Below, one piece after another: positions 42,166 through 53,200 of a stretch of DNA of 64,000 nucleotides. Both the position numbers and the translations under genes were made by a program. Positions within the stretch are counted from its first letter, which is position 1; each line of letters opens with the position of its first letter. Source of the DNA: Leptodactylus fallax (lineage: Eukaryota; Chordata; Amphibia; Anura; Leptodactylidae); NCBI GenBank assembly GCA_947044405.1, contig CAMRHE010000206.1, positions 620,001 to 684,000 on the forward strand, written 5' to 3'. The notes under the pieces were generated by a model. It was not told where the DNA came from and did not search any database. It saw only the letters and a program-made list of their open reading frames with translations.

Positions 42166-42316
42166 AACTGATCTATAAAACATGGTGTAGAATACTTTCA
42201 GGGCTCCTAGGAACCTATCTATAAAACATGGAGTAGAATACTCTCAGGACTCCTAGGAACCTATCTATAAAACATAGCGTAGAACACTGTCAGGGCTCCT
42301 AGAAACCTATCTATCC
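42166..42316. repeat. 46-bp minisatellite, second block (~3 units)
   Basis: Continues the same unit (ATCTATAAAACATGG, TAGAATACT, TCAGGGCTCCTAGGAACCT). Confidence 0.93.
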
Positions 42317-42374
42317 AATTTCTAGCTCTCTAATGCAAACACAGCCAAAATTATGTCAAAGTGAAAGTGACATT

Positions 42375-42750
42375 ATTATAATCTGGAGTTTCTTCCGACC
42401 CCGGAGTATAATAGATGGAGGCTCAGGGGAGGTTTAAAAAAAAAAAAAAAAAAAATTAAACTAACCTCCTGTTACCTCTTTTTGGCCTCCTCGCCACATG
42501 TGACACTCTCCTGGTGACGTCTGGTGCTCTTCTGTGATATCATTGGCTCGGGGGTCACTGCTGAGGCCTGTGATTGGGCCTCAGCGGTGACATGGGCACA
42601 TTGAACGTCATGATGTTCACCGTGCCCAGGTCTCCACTGAGGTCCAATTACAGGCCTCAACACTGAACCAGGGCTGATGATATCACAGAAGATCACCGGA
42701 TCACCGGACCATAAAAGCTCTGTCTTAGCTCTGAAGCTACTGCATATTTG
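42375..42750. mobile_element. Fragment of hAT-like family
   Basis: CCCCGGAGTATAATAGATGG, AGGGGAGGTTT, an A run, CCTCAGCGGTGACATGGG and AACGTCATGATG parallel 14025-14235 and 58985-59150. Neither terminus is present. Confidence 0.55.
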
Positions 42751-42755
42751 GTGTA

Positions 42756-42853
42756 TAATAGAGATGGGCGAATTGGTTCGCAACAAACCGGATTCGAATT
42801 GAATATTCCAAACTGCTCAGTTTTTAACAAAACTAAACAATGTGGATTTCATA
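42756..42853. repeat. AGAGATGGGCGAATTGG repeat end
   Basis: Similar over about 90 bases to 30571-30665; truncated where a Tc1 end begins at 42854. Confidence 0.65.
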
Positions 42854-43276
42854 CAGTGGTGCTTGAAAGTTTGTGAACCCTTCAGAGTTTTCTATATTTC
42901 TGCATATATTTAACCTAAAACTACATGATATTTTCACATTAGTCCTAAAAATAGATAAAGAAAAACAAATCAAACAAAAGAGTCTAAACATTTTAGACTT
43001 AGTCTTTTATTTATAGAAGAAAATGATCCAATATCACAAATCTGTGAATGGCAAAAGTATGTGAACCTTTGCTTTCAATATCTGGTACAAGTCTCTTATT
43101 TTCAGTAATGGTTAGTCCAGCATATCATCTGGGAGGACTTTTGGCCCATTCCTGATTGCAAAACAGCTTCAACTCTGTTATGTTGGTGGGTTTCCTCCCA
43201 TGAATTGCTTGCTTCTTGTTCTTTTACAACATTTCTATTGGATTAACGTCAAGTCTTTGACCTGATCATTCCAAAA
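42854..43276 (-). mobile_element. Tc1-like element, one end only
   Basis: Begins CAGTGGTGCTTGAAAG after TA. On the minus strand the adjoining sequence decays from a transposase C-terminus (GNPPT, then CFAIRNGPKVLPDDML). The other end is lost at about 43276, where an R1-like fragment (TAGATTCACACGACTG) starts. Confidence 0.7.
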
Positions 43277-43377
43277 CCTTAAGCCTAGATTCACACGACT
43301 GTGGGTGAAAACTAGTGTGAAAAAATGTCCATTGAGGAATGTGTAAAATGTCCATGAAGGGATTTGTGAAAACAAAC

Positions 43378-44720
43378 AAAACCTCTCCTCTACCTTTGAC
43401 ACAGTCGACCAATACCTCCTGTTAGAAACACTCTCATCGCTTGACATCTCAGACTTGGCCCTTTCCTGGATCTCCTCATACCTCACCAACCGCACATTCA
43501 GTGTCTCCCACTCAAATACCACCTCCCCACCACGCCTCTTTCTGTAGGTGTCCCCTAAGGCTCTATCCTAGGACCCCTCCTATTCTCCATCTACACCCTC
43601 GCCTTGGCCAACTCATAGAATCTCATGGTTTCCGTTACCATTGCTATGCTGATGACACCCAAATATATCTCTCTGGACCAGACATTACCTCTCTGTTGTC
43701 CAGAGTCCCAGAATGTCTAGCAGCCTTAGTCTCCTTTCTCTCCTTCCACTTTCTCAAACTCAACATGGAGAAAACAGAGTATATAATCTTCACCCCTCCT
43801 CGCACGGCCCCCCTACCTGACCCATCTATCAAAGTTAATGGAACCACACTCATCCCAGTCCCACGGGTCCGCTGCCTTGAGATAACCTTAGACTCTGATC
43901 TATCCTTCAAGCCACATATTCAAACCCTCAACACCTCCTGCCACCTCCAACTCAAGAACATCCATCGAATCCACTCCTTCCTCACCCCTGAAACTATAAA
44001 GATGCTAGTCCACGCCCTCATAATCTCCCGCCTAGACTACTGTAACACCCTTCTCCATGGCCTCCCAGCTAACACTCTCACCCCCCTCCAGTCCACCTTA
44101 AACTGTGTTGCTCGCTTAATACACCTCTCCCCCCGTTCTTCATCGGTTGCTCCCCTCTGCCAATCCCTTCACTAGCTACCCATTGCCCAATGAATAGAGT
44201 TCAAATTACTAACGCTGACATACAAAGTCATCCACAGCCTGTCCCCTCTATATATATCTGACCTAATCTCCCGCTACCTGCCCACACATAACCAATGATT
44301 CTCCTACTCCGCTCTGCTCTTATCCGCTCTTCACACAATCATCTCCAAGACTTCTCCCGTGCATCCCCCATACTCTGGAACTCATTACCAAGACACATAA
44401 GACTGTCCCCCACAGTCACAAGCTTCAAGAAGGCCCTGAAGACTCACCTATTCAGGAAGGCCTACAACCTCCAATAACACTACTGTCACCACACCACCAT
44501 CTGTACAGCCTCTCCCCTCACCTTCTGTCTCTATCCCTCTTCCCTCATAGATTGTAAGCCCTTGCGGGCAGGGCTCTCTGTCTGACTGTGCCAGTTGGGC
44601 ACTGTTAGTATTATATTTGTTTTGTATATCTTGTGCATCGCATGTAAACCCTCAAATGTAAAGCACCATAGAATTAATGGTGCTATATAAATAAACAATA
44701 ATAATAATAATGATAATAAT
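43378..44720 (+). mobile_element. L2-clade LINE, 5'-truncated
   Basis: It encodes the end of the reverse transcriptase and the typical C-terminal region, then a 3' end with GTAAGCCCTTGCGGGCAGGG, AAGCACCATAGAATTAATGG, GCTATATAAATAA and an AATAAT tail. Polarity +. It abuts an R1 fragment on the left. Confidence 0.88.
43441..44477 (+). pseudogene. L2-type reverse transcriptase fragment
   Basis: Contains the catalytic box YADDTQ (YADD at 43645-43656), then LNMEKTE, ITLDSDLSFKPHI, HSFLTPETIKMLVHALI, SRLDYCNTLLHGLP and LNCVARLIH, which is the L2/CR1 order. A frameshift lies upstream near 43560 (GSILGPLLFSIYT in another frame), a TAG follows LCQSLH, and the endonuclease domain is missing. Confidence 0.88.
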
Positions 44721-45201
44721 AATACTAATAATAATAGAGCATGACCTATATTTTGACTAATATGTTTTTAATGGATGTAAAATGGATGACAATCGGTTTT
44801 GCATCAATTAAACATGGATCCATTGATTTCTATTGGGTCCATGTGTCTCGAGGACTCATGAAAATTAACATCATCTAAAGTACAAAAAGCCTTTGGTTGC
44901 ATACAGGATAATTTGGGTACCTTTGTGATCATGTGGACTATTATACAACTTGGTGTGATCTTTGTTGGTCGACCACTGCTATGGGCAACAAAGTCAGTTT
45001 TTTTCTGACAATTTTGATAAATCTGTCTCAGTAAGTTTTTGACACAATCAGTTTCTTCAAGGATTACTTGGCTTTCTTTATATATCAATTAGATTTTAAT
45101 AAATAGTTAAAAATGAAATTCATGGTTATGCCGGGTATACATTTGAATAGATATATATTCTGGAATAAAAACATTTTAAAAATATTTATTTTTAGAATAA
45201 C
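44721..45201. other. Intergenic, AT-rich
   Basis: No gene or recognised element. Confidence 0.55.
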
Positions 45202-45209
45202 CCAGTGAC

Positions 45210-46139
45210 TAGTGTTGAGAGAAGCCGAACTGCACAGTTTGGGTCCGTGCCGAACTTCGTGTGTTCAGGTACCCGAACCTGACCACGAATGTCAGCACTG
45301 AAGTTCAGGTCCGGGTCCAGATTCGGCTCATCCCTAAATCTGGTTGATTGACTGCTGAGCAGCCAATCAACCAACTTTAAACCATTCACGCATTGTCACG
45401 TACATGTACAGTACGTGGGAGAATGCGGATAGTTACTACATCCCCACGTACACGTATGTGATGGTGATCGAGCGGGCTCAGAATCAAAGCCCGTGCGATC
45501 ACCATGGGATCCCAGCTGTATCTGACAGCCAGGCTCCTGCTGCAACAGTGGGGACAGTGATAACACTGATCCCCGCTGTTTAACCTTTAAAATGCCACGG
45601 TCAATAGCGACCGTGGCATCTTAGGTGTTTGTCATTGAAACTGAATGCTGCGGGCGGAATCGGGAGCGAGTGTTAGCTGTAACTGACAGCTAACACCCTG
45701 CTCCTTAACCCCCAATCGGAGTGGTGAGATTGGTGGGGTGCCCATATGTATCTTCTGCAGCCTGGGGTCTGACCAGTGACCCCAGGCTGCTACGAGCCCC
45801 CAGTACCTGGTTGAATCTGCCAAGAAGAGAGGAAGTCAGCCTATGCGCCTGCATAGGCTGACTTCCTCTATAGACTGCAATACACGTGTATTGCAGTCTA
45901 TAGTGCTGAACCAGCGATCAGTGTATCGCTAGTTCAGGTCCCATGTTGGGACATCACTAAAAAATAAAAAAAATAAAAAAGTTCTACAGCCATTTTTGGG
46001 TCACAAAGTTCGGGTCCCCATTAATTTCAGTGGGGTTTAGGTTGAGGTTTGGGTCAAGTTCGGGAACCCAAACTGAACTTTTGGGCAAAGTTCGGCGGAA
46101 CGCGTCAAACCCAAACTTTGACGGGTTCGCTCAACAGTA
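45210..46139. mobile_element. hAT-like non-autonomous element, 930 bp
   Basis: Inverted ends TAGTGTTGAGAGAAGCCG and CGGGTTCGCTCAACAGTA lie between near-identical 8-mers CCAGTGAC (45202-45209) and CCAATGAC (46140-46147). An 8-bp duplication points to hAT. No transposase is present. Confidence 0.68.
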
Positions 46140-46147
46140 CCAATGAC

Positions 46148-47779
46148 CACTGTTCAGGTCCCCTGACATATCTTTATATGCCTCTTTGGTTGAAGGTGTC
46201 TAACTCTTCCTGGTGGGTTGAACACCTAACCTGAATTCTTAGTTAATAAGAATCTGATTGACCGCTATACATTTCTCTAACAATATTACCCACTCTTGAG
46301 TGAGTCCATGCTTCTACAAATATTTTCCGTTACAAAAAGGTTCAACAACTGCAGGTCTTAAGTCCAACAACTGCATTCTGAGCAATATACTGCTTTTGAA
46401 CTCTTTCTATTGTATTCTCTGACCAGAAGAGGTTTTACTTCTTACATGTGTACTTTGCTGAAGTCCTTCCACCAAAGAGGAAGTGAAGTTTCCTTTCATG
46501 TTACAATGGAAGGGTGAAATCTGCATTTAATTGCCCTTATATAGACAGGATAGCTGTGAATATATTAGTATGGGTAGTTGGGAGGCCACCTTAATGGAGA
46601 TATCTTTAAAGGTCCTTCACACAATGTAATGAACATGGTCTCCCAACACTTGCACACTTTTACTCTTCAGTCTTCCCTTTATTTTTTAGGCAAGGTGGTT
46701 CGTTCCATGCACTTATTCATATTCCATATGTTTGCTAATTTCAGAAGTTTTAGGTTCAACTTTTCATAAACTTTCAACGGTATGTCTGTTAGGCAACAAA
46801 CAGGAGACCACGTAATACTCTAATTCTGGTCTAATTCTGCTGGCAACTTGTAACCATGTGACTGTGAAGTAGAAGACCAAGGAGTTATCAATAACGACAG
46901 TTAAGCAGAGAATATATAGAATTACTGTTTACAAAAAATGTAAGCTATCTGCACCGATTTGGTGGACCCATACCACATTTGGCATTTGGCTATCCTCCTA
47001 TTATTCTTATACGGTGCACTACAGTGCACTTTTTTTAGATGGTGTGTATTTTTTTTTCTCTTATTTTCCTCCCTCCCCCAGTGGCACATTATCTGCAGAC
47101 CACCAGCTGTGTACCTCCATACTTTCATATGTACTCTGGTTTGGTGGTTCTCTTTGCATTCCCATTGTTCGCTATTTTATATTAGTTCCCACTGTTTTAT
47201 CTTTGAACAATCTATGGATTTGCTCCCATATTTACCTTGGGATACTTGTTTGGTTAATTAATAGACTATTAACGTTATTACCTCCACACTGGATATTTCT
47301 ACATTTTCCATAATTTGTGGACTGCACAGTAAACTGTGGTCACAAACAATAATTTTTGGAAGTATTCCTGTTTTGTACAGTGCATTTGTACAGTTGTACA
47401 TTTTCACAATGCTACCTGAGGGCCCTTATATCACAATCATCCAATATTGACAGTCAACCTTGTCTCTTGTACACATGGATTTCTCCAGATTCTCTGAATC
47501 TTTTGATGATGTTATGTAATATAGATGGTGGGATATTTAAAGTCTTTGCAATTTTACATTGAGGAACATTTTTCTGAAATTGTTTCACATTTTTTAGATG
47601 CAGTTTTTAACAGATTGGGGAACCTCTAACCATCTTTGCTTCTAAGAGACTCTGCCTCTCTAACATGCACTTTTTTTACACAGTCATGTGTAATTGACCC
47701 TCTAACTATTTTTCATTATAGCTAATTACTTTTTCTGGTACCTACTAAGAAATTTCAAGCTTGTTTACAATCTTTTTTG
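46148..47779. other. Intergenic, no gene; possible Penelope-like 5' sequence
   Basis: T-rich sequence at 46950-47330 has open frames but no recognisable domain. It may be a terminal repeat upstream of the Penelope-like remnant. Confidence 0.4.
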
Positions 47780-49060
47780 AGGAAATATGTTGAAAATGGG
47801 GTTTAATCACCCAAAACAGCTAAAAAGCTATATCAGTTGCATCCAAAATATTGGTATTTAAACAAGGTTCCCAAGACCCTTGAGAATCCACCTGGACACC
47901 CAATCATGACAAGTATTGGTTCAATTACTGAACCTTTATCACTGTATATAGATTGGTTATTGTGCCCAATTTTAAGAGATATGCTGCCATATGTCTTAGT
48001 TGTTTGGTCAGGCATCCAACGGCAATTCCAGGACTTTATTGAGCACCTGAATGAGGGCAATAAAATGAATACGTCATTTACTTTAAATTTTGGAGATCAG
48101 CACCTAGACTTTTTGGATGTTGTATTGTTAATTGTAGAAGGATGGATAATTGCTAAAGGGCATAGAAAACCAACTGCAACTAATTTGTTGCTCCATTTTG
48201 GAAGTTCTCACCATTATCATGCGAAGAGAGTTATTTCCTTTGGCGTATTTATGTGTTTGAGACAGAAAAATAATTATGTAGATCATTTGTATACACAAGT
48301 CCATGAGCTGAAACAGAAGATTGAGCCAGATGGGTTATCCTCTAAGCATGTTGGATGAGACATTAGGGAGAGCCTGCAGGCTCAATGTAAGTGCTTTGCT
48401 TAAAACGGACCCCAAATTGTAAGGAGCAAAGGTTTTCCTTTTCGTTCCACTACAATTCTCAATCAGAGGTTTTACGTTCAGCTATGCTGAAAAATTGGCT
48501 TGTAAATCAGAGAGATCAAGAATTGAGTAAGATTTCATCTGATAAACCTATTATCAGCTTTTAGAAGGAGTAGCACTATCAGGGATTATTTAGTCAAGAG
48601 AAGATTCACTCCATGTAGGAATAACTGGACAGAATGTCAGATCCCCAAGGGTAATTTGGCATGCAGTTCCTACAAATTCTGCAAATATAATGCAGGGAGT
48701 AGAGACCTGTAGGTTGGAGGCATAGATTGAGGAGCTAACCAATTTATTAAATGCAATTCCAAATTTGTAGTTTACGCAATTTTCTGCCCCTGCTACCATT
48801 TCTATATAGGTCAGACCATTGGAAATCTATATGTGCAGTTCCGCAAGCATTTTAAATCTATATTGACTGGTCAAGTTTCTCCCCAGAGAAATTCATGATA
48901 GTAATCCAGAGTTCCTGAGATTTGCAGGGATACAGATTTTTCATGTGGGTTTGGCCAGTGGTGACCGGCATAAATGTCAACAAGTTAGGTGGATATTAAA
49001 AACAGGAGCGCTAAGCCCCCTGGGACTTACTGATAGAAACAAGATTGTTCTGGTGAGAAA
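47780..49060 (+). pseudogene. Penelope-like retroelement: RT and GIY-YIG remnant
   Basis: The 173-codon frame 47837-48358 has LNKVPKTLENPPGHPI, then ITEPLSLYID, typical of the N-terminal RT of Penelope-like elements. It then jumps to VVWSGIQRQFQDFIEHLNE and LDFLDV, which normally lie after the YxDD box, so the catalytic palm has been deleted in frame. Downstream come HRKPTATNLLLHF, shifted-frame pieces IRDYLVKRRF and VVYAIFCPCYHFYIGQTIGNL (GIY-YIG start), and EICRDTDF. Dead copy. Confidence 0.82.
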
Positions 49061-49454
49061 CGTGTTTTTTCTATAGTCCACTAAGTAATTGGTGCAATAG
49101 TATACTTGAATGATCTATATATGTATAAGGTTATTGTTCTTTAGAGGTTCTCTTAATGTGTTTTATTAAGGACAGGACAAGGATGTTATAGTGGAATTTG
49201 CACTTTTTTCTATGAGGACTATCATTATCTTTTGCGGATGGGGGTAGATTGCTATATTGATCCACTGATTCATCCTCCTTCTGTATCGGCTTCTTAAATT
49301 AATATACAGTGTTTGTTTATGTGTTGCTGTAGTAAAATGGTCGGAAACTCTTTTTGCGTTCAACATTATTGTGTTAATGCTTAGTCATGTAATGTATATG
49401 CTAATGTTACTGGGTTGGGGGTGTATGTATATTTTACCTGGATATCTTCACACT
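49061..49454. other. Probable 3' part of the Penelope-like copy
   Basis: No coding sequence. It lies between the GIY-YIG remnant and the hammerhead-like motif. Confidence 0.45.
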
Positions 49455-49500
49455 ATTAGCCTATTGAAGCACTTAGGGCGTGAAACAGTCCGTAGCAACA
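49455..49500 (+). ncRNA. Degenerate hammerhead-like motif after Penelope copy
   Basis: CTATTGA stands in place of CTGATGA, a weak stem II follows, then GAAAC, A and GTC, the classic cleavage triplet. It sits about 400 bp after the GIY-YIG remnant, where an element-terminal hammerhead is expected. Two core bases are lost. Confidence 0.3.
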
Positions 49501-50049
49501 TATGTGGATATCCTGTATGTCAGCCTGCACCACCAAATTAAAGATTAATTTGGAGTTTGATGAGTTTTTCTCTACACTTGGCTTTGGGTATAGCACCATA
49601 TTACTCCAGCAGTTCTCCTTTACAGGAGTTGATTGTAGCCATCTGGGACTGCTGGAAGAAACAAGGTGGGGGTAGTGCTAGTCTAATTTACTTGGTGTTC
49701 GAGTAAACATAATCCTAATTCCAAATTATTGCATTCTAGTTTTCTTTACATTTTACATGGCGTGCCAACTTTTTTGGAATTGAGATTTCATATGGAAACA
49801 GAAACAAAAGGGTTCATCTAAGCGATTCTGATTTTTTTAACAGTCAGTGGGTCTCAGAACCTGGAACCTCATCAATGATACTGTCTGACAAGAGGTTTGT
49901 GAAAATGATAGGTACCCTTTAAGAGTTTGACTATTCAACTTTATAAAATAAAGGCTATATAAAATGAAACCAATACAGATATTCTTTTCACCCACCAAGC
50001 CTCTTTGTTCATACAGGACATTATTAAGGTAATCTTCAGTAAAAATCAG
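49501..50049. other. Intergenic upstream of second gene
   Basis: No gene; no element recognised. Confidence 0.5.
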
Positions 50050-50104
50050 CCAATACCACACCCCATCTACGTTCTATGCCAACCTCACTTCAGCACAATA
50101 TAAA
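50050..50104 (+). promoter_or_regulatory. Core promoter of second gene: CCAAT and TATAAA
   Basis: CCAAT at 50050-50054 and TATAAAG at 50099-50105 are 45 bases apart. A start site about 30 bases after the TATA box (near 50130) would leave a 5' UTR of about 35-40 bases before the ATG at 50167. The spacing is that of a textbook polymerase II promoter. Confidence 0.7.
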
Positions 50105-50166
50105 GCTTGACTTGAGATTGAACTCTTTGCTCACTGTTGGTCTACTTCTATTGAACTGATTACGCT

Positions 50167-50227
50167 ATGGGATTCTTTGCTGAAATCCCACTATGGGTCT
50201 TAATTTTAAGTGTGGGCCAGACACAAG
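50167..50227 (+). CDS. Second gene exon 1: signal peptide
   Basis: The ATG at 50167 has G at -3 and G at +4. It encodes MGFFAEIPLWVLILSVGQTQ: a polar start, a hydrophobic core PLWVLILSV and a likely cleavage after QTQ or the next Ala. The donor is GTAGGT at 50228. It leaves in phase 1. The promoter elements lie 62-117 bases upstream. Confidence 0.72.
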
Positions 50228-53200
50228 GTAGGTGTCCACCTTATGGCAATTTATATTTAAAGTTTCTTTGTCAGTTTGTAATTTTCTTAGAAAAATTTCC
50301 AAGTCACAACATTTCAACATTCTTTGATCTAATAAGGACTTCAGTTTGTCCCACATTTATATTGATCTTAATGAGGACTTTTATTGTATCTACTATACCG
50401 TGAGATTTCTAGTATTACATGTATCGGAATGAATAGGGTACTGTATATGTGTTTCCAGATCTTGTACATGATAGTTCAGCTCACTGACTTTACTAAAGTT
50501 ATTTAGAAGTGATTTGTATAACACTGCAGGACTGTCTCTACAAAACAGAGAACAAGTCCCACCAACCAGGGAAGCATGCCCATAATTGGTCTTGTAAGTA
50601 ATATAAAAAAATGTGGGGGAAAAAAAAAAATCTCATGTTATTTTACTGGTATGTAATTTTTTTTTTTAGATAATATTATTATGCTATAGAGGCAAGCAAA
50701 TATGTATGCAGATTCAGAGTAGTTGAAGATGATTAGAAAAAGTTTTGTCTATTTCGTTTTTTTTTTTTTAAATGGCACCACTTGTGTCCATGGGCTATGT
50801 CTAGTATTGCAGCTCAGATCTATTTGCTCCTGACATAAAGTTATAACACACTTTGTAGGTGGGTTTGGTGCGCAGTTTGGCCCTACAATAGGCTAATCGT
50901 GAGGATCCCAGAAGTTGGACCACCACTGATTTGCTATTGATGGCCCTCAACCCTACTTTAATAAATCAAAACCCCACATACTACTCATCCAAATATATTC
51001 TATAAATACTTTTACTAAAGTGACTCTGCTTTCTAATTTGTACTGTTCAGAACAGTTGAAAAAAATGAATAAAAAAAAAAAACAAAACAAGCATTTATGT
51101 ACTTTTACCCCAAGTTCCTATATTCTCAGATAGTCACTCATTTGATATGACTCACTGACCAACCAAATAGGACCTGGTCACTAATAAAAAGAGAGTTGAT
51201 TTTTGCATTGAATCTCTAATTTGGCCAATAAAAGGGGGGACCCCTGTCTATGATGTCCATACGCCCTAGATGGTAAAATCTTTTTGGCTATTATCAATTA
51301 TGTATGGGTTGGTTTTCTATATCAACATTAGCGGTCACTTTAGTGGCACTTACAAAAGCCAAAGAGTTACATGCTGCAGACAGGTGGAGTAAACAGATGA
51401 AGCAGGATAACTTGCCTTCATGGTGACTTGCACATTTTATTTCAATCTTCACTTTGCAAAGATTATTTATGACTTAGAACCATGACTCAAAGGGTTGATA
51501 TATAGATGCAATTTTTTACTATTTTTGGAGAGGGGGTTTGTAACACTAGGCTCACACTAGTGTTTGGGTTTCCTTCTTTCAGATCCACATAGTGACCCGA
51601 TAGACGGAAGCCCTATCCGCTTAGAAAGTGGTTACAAGCAGAAACCTGTGGACCCTATACACTATAATGGAATCCGTTTAGTTTCCGCTGATTTTATACT
51701 GAAACCAGCAGATAGAATAGTCCTCCTTGCAGGACTTTTAACTCTGCCGATTTTAAGTGAAATCTGCGGCGGAGTCTCAAATGGATGCGAACCTAACCAT
51801 ATCTGCAGAATGTTAATTATTGCTGCAGATTATACCCACAGCTTTCAACCTTTGTAGTAAAGAGAACGAAGGTTGCAGCAGTCAAAGAGAGAAACCTGCC
51901 GGTGAGTCTGCCACATGAATTGACATGCTGCGGCTTGAAAATCAGCATGGCAGGTCAATTTGCACAGCAAGTTTCTTTCACAGCACATGGTTAAGATTTG
52001 CAGTCAACATGTGATGGTATAATCCAGATATTGAATGGAGATATAATTCAAGCACTGTTTGGTATGCTGGTATTACTTATTTACTGTATGGAGGTATCAT
52101 CTAGTCACTGTATGGTGGTGGTATTCAGTCACTGTATGATATGGTGGTATTATTTAGTCACGGTATGGTCTTATTATTTAGTTGGTGTATGGTGGTGATA
52201 TTCAGTCACTGAATGATCTAGTGTTTTTATTTATGGTTAGGTGGTATTATCCAGTCATGGTATGGTGTTATTATTCAGTCGGTGTATAGTAGTATTCGTC
52301 ACTCAGTGTATGGTGGTGTTATCCAGTCACAGAATAGTGTTATTATTCAGTTACAGTATGATGGTATTACCCAGTTTTGGTATCGTGGTGTTACCCATTT
52401 ACTGTATACTTGTATTATTTTGACAATGTATGGTAGTGTTACACAGTCCCAATATGGCGGAGTTATCCTTAACCATAAGGGTTCCTGTATACTATGTGCC
52501 CAGGCTGCAGATTACTGCTAATTAATAGTTGTACATCTACATGGCATCTTTTCACATAGCTAGTAGAGGTGTAGCCTGGCAATGAGTGTACAGGCATCCG
52601 AACACTGGCAATGAGTGTACAGGCATCCGAACACTGACCAATTATTATTACAATTGCTCAGAAACAAGGGAATCTTGATGATATTTGGCAAGTGCAAAAG
52701 GACTCAAAATGGAGGAGCATATCCATTGGCCATCTTAACACTGCAGTATTCTGTACACCACCTCCTGGCTGACTAATACTAAGACCCCACATAGTGAAAT
52801 GCATTGCGTTTTTTTCCACAGCGTTTTTCATAGCATTTTTGCAGATTTTTCCTCTTTGGACTTTCTGCCCTTATTTTACCTATAAAAAAAAGCCAATGTT
52901 TCCGCAGGTATAATTGATGTGCTGCGTTTTTCTAAACTTTTTATTTTTAAGTTTTTAACTTTAACTTTAAATTTTTTCTGCAATGTGTGGATGGGATTAT
53001 CCATAATCTCATTCACTTTGCTTTTTCGCAACATGGGGCTTCAGCCTAAATGTCACTTTTTGGTGTAATAATTCCATATTTGGGGCTCCACTTTCAATTT
53101 TTCCCAGGGACACATATTGTCTAGAACCAGCCCTGGCCACAGCAAAAACTGCAGCGGTTTACAGTCACTGCAAAGTGGATGGGATTCTAGCAAAACCCAT

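Noticed and set aside
43441..44175. 244-codon open frame, at first sight a host gene
   Set aside because: It contains YADDTQ and the L2-type RT order, is 5'-truncated, and ends in a LINE 3' tail; it is a retroelement fragment.
46959..47313. Open frames of about 100 codons with hydrophobic peptides
   Set aside because: T-rich sequence gives hydrophobic codons by composition; no start context, splice sites or domain.
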